From Spirochaetales bacterium (GTDB lineage Bacteria > Spirochaetota > Spirochaetia > SZUA-6), in NCBI GenBank assembly GCA_027021365.1, contig JALUUM010000007.1, positions 62,001 to 126,000 on the forward strand: a DNA stretch of 64,000 bases. Reading direction: 5' to 3'. The notes under the pieces were generated by a model. That model had not been told where the DNA came from, made no database searches, and was given only the letters and a program-made list of their open reading frames with translations. The position numbers and the translations under genes are program-made. This document shows positions 59,365-64,000 of this stretch, one piece after another. Within the stretch, counting starts at the first letter, position 1. The number at the start of each line of letters is the position of its first letter.

Positions 59365-60663
59365 TTATTTAGTTGCCTCTATCGCTGCATCCGCCTTCTT
59401 CTGGGCTTCTGCAAATGCCTTCTCTACGGTCGCCTCGTCATGCAATACCTTCTGGATAGCGGAACCCAGTGCCTCCATTATACCGGGGAGTGCAAGGTTT
59501 TTCGGATAGGGCTGTCCGTAGGGAAGCAGAGACTTGAACTGCTTTACATAGGGATCCGATGCAAATGGTTCAGAATTGTAGTTAGCCATCCACCTGGGAG
59601 TGGATTCATACTTCTTTGCCATCTTGAAATCGTTATCCTTGTTGTTGAACCACCTTATTGCTTTCAGAGCCAGTTCCTTGTGCTTCGACGGAGAGAACAC
59701 GGAATAGTTCCATGCAGAGATATGTACCGCAGGTTTCCCGCCTTTCTCGGCAGCCGGAGGTGGTGAAAATGCCCATTTCAAATTGGGGGCTTCCTTTGGC
59801 TGCCTGACCTGGATACTGACCAGTTCGCTTATCTGCATGGCTGCAAGCCCTTTAAGCAGGCAGTCACGCGGATCGGGGAAATTCAAAGATGTCGACTTAT
59901 CCACATAAATCATATCGTGTGCTCCCTGGAAGGCCTTTCTCACCGGAGGAATATCTATTACGCTCTTACCTCCTACGAGAACTGTTGGAGGATCCACATA
60001 CTTTACTCCTGCCGAAACGGCAAGCCAGTCCCACTTGTCCACTATCCCGTGGGGATGCCCGACATGCCTGATTGCATAACCGACACGTTTGAAATCGTTA
60101 CCCTCTCTGATTGCCAGCTTCTTGGAATATTCCCTAAACTCATCGAGATACTTTGGTGCCTGATACGGCGGAAGTCCCGCCTCCCTAAACATATCCACGT
60201 TCCAGGTGAGCGCATAGGCATCCTCTCCCCAGCTCGGATAACCATACATCTTTCCTCCTCCCCAATCGGAAAGGGCTTTGGTATCCGGAGACACACCATC
60301 GAGCCATTCCTTTGCATACTGAGATGGCAGCTGAACAAGGCCATTTTCCTTTACAAAAGCTCCCATCCACGAACCATCTATCATTGCAATATCGGGAGCC
60401 TTGCCCCCTGCAAGGGCGGTGAGAAGTTTTTGCTTCATCGTCTCATAGTCTATTGCAACGACATCTATCTTGCAGTTGTTTGCAGCCTCGAATTCCGCCC
60501 ATGGCTTGGAACCATCCCTGAAAGGCATAGAAGTAGCCGTGATCTCACCTGCAGGATACCAGAATGTCAGAGTTACAGGCCCTTTCTCCTGCTTACCTTC
60601 GGCCGAAACAGCAAACGTTGAAATTATAAGCAGAACAACAAATACCACCAAGATTTTTTTCAT
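59365..60663 (-). CDS. Sugar ABC transporter substrate-binding protein (family 1)
   Basis: Secreted receptor, 432 residues. The signal peptide is residues 1-21 (MKKILVVFVVLLIISTFAVS, cleaved near AEG), then KQEKGPVTLTFWYPAGEIT. LLTALAGGKAPDIAMIDGSW, WGEDAYALTWNVDMF and DCLLKGLAAMQISEL fit the MalE-like fold. GGAGG lies 7 nt before the ATG. First gene of the importer, aminotransferase, oxidoreductase, ROK, dehydrogenase operon, with its promoter about 105-135 bp upstream. Ligand unknown. Confidence 0.9.
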   Translation of the reverse strand: MKKILVVFVVLLIISTFAVSAEGKQEKGPVTLTFWYPAGEITATSMPFRDGSKPWAEFEAANNCKIDVVAIDYETMKQKLLTALAGGKAPDIAMIDGSWMGAFVKENGLVQLPSQYAKEWLDGVSPDTKALSDWGGGKMYGYPSWGEDAYALTWNVDMFREAGLPPYQAPKYLDEFREYSKKLAIREGNDFKRVGYAIRHVGHPHGIVDKWDWLAVSAGVKYVDPPTVLVGGKSVIDIPPVRKAFQGAHDMIYVDKSTSLNFPDPRDCLLKGLAAMQISELVSIQVRQPKEAPNLKWAFSPPPAAEKGGKPAVHISAWNYSVFSPSKHKELALKAIRWFNNKDNDFKMAKKYESTPRWMANYNSEPFASDPYVKQFKSLLPYGQPYPKNLALPGIMEALGSAIQKVLHDEATVEKAFAEAQKKADAAIEATK

Positions 60664-60691
60664 ACAAACCTCCTTGAAAATTTTTATTACA

Positions 60692-60709
60692 ACCCCTTCT
60701 AGAAGGGGT
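60692..60709. promoter_or_regulatory. Perfect 18-bp palindrome ACCCCTTCTAGAAGGGGT
   Basis: Two exact 9-bp halves with no spacer, about 30 bp upstream of the binding-protein ATG and inside its predicted 5' UTR. It could be a second operator or an RNA hairpin. Confidence 0.6.
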
Positions 60710-60769
60710 CATCTCCCTTTTAAATCCATTATTTTAAAAAATCACAGCTAATACGGAATTATAAAGTAG

Positions 60770-60798
60770 ATTATTTAATAAAATATTATTTATGTCAA
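60770..60798 (-). promoter_or_regulatory. Promoter of the 60663-52928 sugar operon
   Basis: TTGACA (60798-60793), a 17-nt spacer and AATAAT (60775-60770) on the minus strand. Confidence 0.65.
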
Positions 60799-60817
60799 GT
60801 GCTATTAATAAAATATT
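60775..60817. repeat. 13-bp direct repeat flanking the -35 box (candidate ROK operator)
   Basis: TTAATAAAATATT occurs at 60775-60787 and 60805-60817, 30 bp apart (about three helical turns), one copy in the promoter spacer and one upstream of -35. A/T-rich sites of this kind suit NagC/XylR-type ROK regulators, and a ROK gene is in the operon. Confidence 0.55.
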
Positions 60818-60900
60818 TGATATAATATGCTTTCTACGTTTGTCTATAGGCCGAATAATGAATAGAAGAGACCTGTTCAATGTATCTTTACATAACTATG

Positions 60901-60928
60901 TTGACCTCTTTTTAATAATGAATATATA
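60901..60928 (+). promoter_or_regulatory. Promoter for the CHASE4 hybrid kinase gene
   Basis: TTGACC (60901-60906), a 16-nt spacer and TATATA (60923-60928), about 40 bp before the ATG. Confidence 0.45.
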
Positions 60929-60967
60929 CTGCCTTAAAGAAGTATAAATTTAAAACAGATTCAATCG

Positions 60968-63900
60968 ATGAAAATAAAGTACCAGATCGCCTTAACGACA
61001 ACGATCATATACCTCCTGATAATGATAATTGACCTCTTGTTTATCAAACCGAGAGTTTTAAGCAGCTTTGCCGATATAGAGAATAAAAATCTGATAGATA
61101 ATGTTAAAGCTATCAGAAACTCCATAGTGGCAGATGAACAGGATCTCGATGCCCTCGTCAAAGACTGGGCCTTCTGGGACGATACCTACGATTTTATCGT
61201 AACGGGAAACAAGGCATACCTTAAATCCAATATCACTGATTCCACATTCACAGACCAGGGACTGGATTTTATTCTATACTTCGACAATAGGGGAAAACTC
61301 GTTTTTGGCAAGTATTTTGATCATGAAAAGAAGAAACAAGTACCACTGGAATCAAGGTTTCTTTCAAGAGTAGAAGACCTGACAAATGGCCCCGGAATAA
61401 TTACTATCAATGACAAGATCTACATGCTCGCAAAAGAACCCATTCTTACCAGCGAAAATACCGGACCTTCCCGTGGCAGCCTCGTTATGGGGAGAAGGAT
61501 GGATAACAATATTTTTCATCCCATAGCACCACGACAAGCTACAAGAATTGAATGGACTTACCTCGATGAGCTTTCAAAAGATAAGATTAAAGAAATCGAA
61601 GGAAGAAACGGGATAGCATTTTACACTATCAATGACGAGTTAGTTTCGGGATACATCCTGTTCAGGGATTCATCAGATAGGCCCTCCATTCTTGTCAGAA
61701 TCATAATGAAACGGGAAGTTTTTTTGCAGGGTTTGAAAACAATCAGATCTATTACACTCATCATAGTTGCAACGTTTATTTTTATGCTTTTTCTAGCCGT
61801 TTTTTCTTATGAATTCGTTACAATGCCAAGATTCCAACTGATAATTGATACCATAGACAGGATAAAACACAGCAATGATTTTTCGAAGAGAATTCCTCTT
61901 GGTCGCTATGATAGGCTTATCAAAGATGAAATCACATCGATAATGCGGTATATCAATGAATTCATCTCTATTATCAGTGACCTCTACGAAAAGCAGAAAC
62001 ATATAAACGAAACACTCGAATCGAAGATAAAGGAGAGAACAGAAGAACTTGAAATAGAGATAGAGCAGAGAAAAACAACAGAATCAGAATTGAAAGACAG
62101 GGAACAGCGATTCAGGGAAATGGCTGAAAACATTCGGGACGGGCTTCTGATAATTGAAGAGAAAAGTCCGGTATTTGTAAACAGGCGCCTTCGAGAAATG
62201 ATGGGAGTTCAAGACGAAGAACTGACCATGGAGCATTTCTGGAAGCTTGTGGAACCAGAGTGCCTTGAAACCATTAGGGATTTTTTCAGTCAGGCAAAGC
62301 AGGGTAAAAATATTTTTGATACTTCATTCTGGATAAAAAGAGACGATGGAAAGAGGCGCTACATACATGTTAGTTACTTCAAATTCGAACCCGAAAACAG
62401 GTCTTCAAGAATCTATCTAACGTTTACTGATATTACATCTCAAAAGATAATAGAGGAAAGATACAGGTCTGTTGTCGAAAATGCACACGAGGCAATACTT
62501 GTCCTTCAGGGTGGGAAGATAAGATTCATAAACAGTAAGGCAATAGAAGCTGTCGGCTATAGTGGAAATGATATCCAGAATACCGATTTTTTGAACTTCA
62601 TACATCCCGATGACTACGAAACAGTAAACACCCTGTACAATATTTACAGGAGAGAGGGTAAAATTCCCGAGACTGTTGTTAGAATCGTCAAGAGAGACGG
62701 AAGCATTCTGTGGGTAGAAGCGAACGTTACGAAAATAACCTGGGAGGAAAAGGATGCCGCGCTTGTATTCTTGAATGATATAACTGCCCAGAAAACGGCA
62801 GAAGCTGAAAAAGAAAAGCTATCCGAACAGCTGTATCAGATACAGAAGCTATCCTCCATACAGAACCTTGCAGGAGGTATCGCTCATGACCTGAACAACA
62901 TACTCACTCCTGTCCTTGGTTTCACTGACCTTGCAATGACGGAGTTTCAAAACCCGCCACAACTCATGGAATATCTTATCAATATAAAGAATAATACTCA
63001 CAGAGCTGCCGATCTGATAAAGAAGCTACTTGCATTCAGCAGGAAACAGTTTCTCCTAAAGGAATCGATCGATCTGAATAAACTCATCAATGAGCTGAGC
63101 CCAATACTGGAAAGACTGATTGAAGAAAACATAGTAATTCACTATGCTCTTTCAGAGGACCTCCCACCTATAAAGGCAGACAAGAATCAACTGGAACAGG
63201 TCATAATAAATCTCACATCCAACGCAAGGGATGCCATGCCTTCCGGTGGAACGCTTACGATTTCAACGAGCATGATAGAACCTGATGATGATTTTCACAG
63301 AAAATACCCCGAAGCGGAAAAAGAGAAATACGTCTCTGTATCAATTTCAGATACAGGAATTGGTATGGACTCGGAAACTTTAAATAATATATTCGAACCA
63401 TTCTTTACGACAAAAGAATTCGGACAGGGTTCGGGTCTTGGATTATCAGTTGTATATGGTATCGTAAAACAGCATGGTGGTATAATAGATGTAAAGAGCT
63501 CACCCGGAAAAGGCACTACAGTCGAAATATTTTTCCCTGCTGCCCTCCCGGATGTTGTATCTGAAAAGGTTAAAAAGATTGAAGAGAAAGAAACCATTTC
63601 CTTCATAGACGGAAAGGGAAAGAAAATACTCGTGGTCGAGGATGAGGAAGTAATACGTTCATTCATTAAAAATGTACTCGAAAAACAGAACTTCGAAGTA
63701 AAGATTGCAAAAAACTCGAAGGAAGCTGAGAGAGAGTTTCTGGAATCGCCACAGAGCTATTCCCTATTAATAACCGATCTCGTCCTTCCCGATATTTCCG
63801 GCCTTGATCTCATCAGCCGGTTACACACGATTCGGCCTGACTTACCCTGCCTCATATCGAGTGGTTACTCGACTGATTCGTATGAGAATTCGCTTCTTGA

Positions 63901-63982
63901 AAACGAGAGAGTGAAACTTCTGAAAAAACCATTTACACTCTCCGAATTGAACAAGGTAATGAGCAGCCTTATTGATCTTTAA
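60968..63982 (+). CDS. CHASE4 hybrid histidine kinase with two PAS domains
   Basis: A 1004-residue membrane sensor. TM1 (8-27) and TM2 (about 260-285) enclose a CHASE4-type domain with the hallmark VKDWAFWDDTYDFI. A HAMP-like linker and coiled coil (TLESKIKERTEELEIEIEQR) lead to two PAS domains (about 370-500 and 500-620; RFREMAENIRDGLLIIEEKS and RYRSVVENAHEAILVLQGGK). HisKA has the H-box GGIAHDLNNILTPVLGFTDL, the ATPase domain NLTSNARDAMPSGG, SDTGIGMDS and GSGLGLSVVYGIV, and a C-terminal receiver has its aspartate in LLITDLVLPDISGLD. No ribosome site is seen before the ATG. It is divergent from the sugar operon; no direct link to it is evident. Confidence 0.92.
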   Translation: MKIKYQIALTTTIIYLLIMIIDLLFIKPRVLSSFADIENKNLIDNVKAIRNSIVADEQDLDALVKDWAFWDDTYDFIVTGNKAYLKSNITDSTFTDQGLDFILYFDNRGKLVFGKYFDHEKKKQVPLESRFLSRVEDLTNGPGIITINDKIYMLAKEPILTSENTGPSRGSLVMGRRMDNNIFHPIAPRQATRIEWTYLDELSKDKIKEIEGRNGIAFYTINDELVSGYILFRDSSDRPSILVRIIMKREVFLQGLKTIRSITLIIVATFIFMLFLAVFSYEFVTMPRFQLIIDTIDRIKHSNDFSKRIPLGRYDRLIKDEITSIMRYINEFISIISDLYEKQKHINETLESKIKERTEELEIEIEQRKTTESELKDREQRFREMAENIRDGLLIIEEKSPVFVNRRLREMMGVQDEELTMEHFWKLVEPECLETIRDFFSQAKQGKNIFDTSFWIKRDDGKRRYIHVSYFKFEPENRSSRIYLTFTDITSQKIIEERYRSVVENAHEAILVLQGGKIRFINSKAIEAVGYSGNDIQNTDFLNFIHPDDYETVNTLYNIYRREGKIPETVVRIVKRDGSILWVEANVTKITWEEKDAALVFLNDITAQKTAEAEKEKLSEQLYQIQKLSSIQNLAGGIAHDLNNILTPVLGFTDLAMTEFQNPPQLMEYLINIKNNTHRAADLIKKLLAFSRKQFLLKESIDLNKLINELSPILERLIEENIVIHYALSEDLPPIKADKNQLEQVIINLTSNARDAMPSGGTLTISTSMIEPDDDFHRKYPEAEKEKYVSVSISDTGIGMDSETLNNIFEPFFTTKEFGQGSGLGLSVVYGIVKQHGGIIDVKSSPGKGTTVEIFFPAALPDVVSEKVKKIEEKETISFIDGKGKKILVVEDEEVIRSFIKNVLEKQNFEVKIAKNSKEAEREFLESPQSYSLLITDLVLPDISGLDLISRLHTIRPDLPCLISSGYSTDSYENSLLENERVKLLKKPFTLSELNKVMSSLIDL

Positions 63983-64000
63983 CAATACAGGACACAGCAC

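Larger units (their letters stand above)
60664..60967. other. 304-bp divergent regulatory region
   Basis: No gene. It contains a minus-strand promoter, a 30-bp-spaced direct repeat, an 18-bp perfect palindrome in the presumed leader of the sugar operon, and a plus-strand promoter for the kinase. Confidence 0.65.

Noticed and set aside
1..64000. tRNA, rRNA, CRISPR array, insertion sequence or prophage
   Set aside because: No cloverleaf, rRNA segment, regularly spaced repeat, transposase, integrase or phage gene was found on either strand.

Overview
The window is a continuous, gene-dense piece of a bacterial chromosome with no rRNA, tRNA, CRISPR array or insertion sequence that I could find. 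The gene content suggests an anaerobic or microaerophilic diderm: a sodium-pumping NADH:quinone reductase (Nqr), late menaquinone genes, two small c-type haem proteins, a very large acyl-CoA dehydratase activase-type protein, and sugar ABC importers without their own ATPase. The signal-peptide ends of the sugar-binding proteins (FATGQKE, AEGKQEK) look like those of spirochaetes, so a spirochaete or relative is my tentative guess. Arginine codons are mostly AGG/AGA, and consensus sigma-70 promoters are easy to see in the AT-rich spacers.

Layout. 1-3743 (minus): a xylulokinase cut by the left edge, then a threonine-degradation operon (tdh-kbl). 3873-6819 (plus): XRE-cupin regulator, C69/secernin-like peptidase, two-lobed retropepsin-like protein. 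6847-9412: hemolysin III-like membrane protein and two divergently transcribed haem c proteins. 9538-20504: quinone and respiration block. The methyltransferase ubiE/menG appears to have a leaderless mRNA. The minus-strand operon nqrABCDEF is followed by a ferritin-like protein, a histidine kinase and a single-domain response regulator. menA and a polyprenyl synthase diverge from nqrA. 20547-20843 holds a tiny ORF coupled to a short ORF broken by a perfect 16-nt tandem duplication.

20850-27516 (minus) is the most unusual region. An extracellular family-5 peptide-type binding protein, a 29-residue peptide ending EWCCLWVEGDYV behind a strong Shine-Dalgarno site, a radical SAM/SPASM maturase and a dCache hybrid histidine kinase are arranged like one operon, followed by a PflX-like radical SAM protein. 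I read it as a ribosomally made, radical-SAM-modified peptide system, possibly with its own sensing arm.

27904-30531 (plus): DEAD-box helicase with a structured leader and an orphan [4Fe-4S] APS reductase. 30571-34355 (minus): FadR/GntR regulator plus sugar ABC importer. 34487-42299 (mostly plus): split transketolase, DUF45 metalloprotease, DUF1893 protein, class III aminotransferase, an unknown kinase-like protein, sugar-isomerase-like TIM barrel, MFS transporter, and an antisense ThiS/MoaD-like protein. 42465-45138 (minus): DUF134 regulator, DUF5320 protein and chromate transporter, with palindromic operators.

45267-52906 (plus) is a second unusual island: an ArsR-DGC fusion, a SufC-like ATPase with a cysteine tail, an ACR3/BASS-like permease that lacks the usual arsenite residues, a 1439-residue acyl-CoA dehydratase activase-type protein, and a second ArsR. 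Both ArsR genes share the 12-bp upstream motif ATTACCAAATAG. 52928-60663 (minus): sugar or aminosugar importer with DegT aminotransferase, Gfo/Idh oxidoreductase, ROK regulator and 2-hydroxyacid dehydrogenase. 60968-63982 (plus): CHASE4 hybrid histidine kinase.
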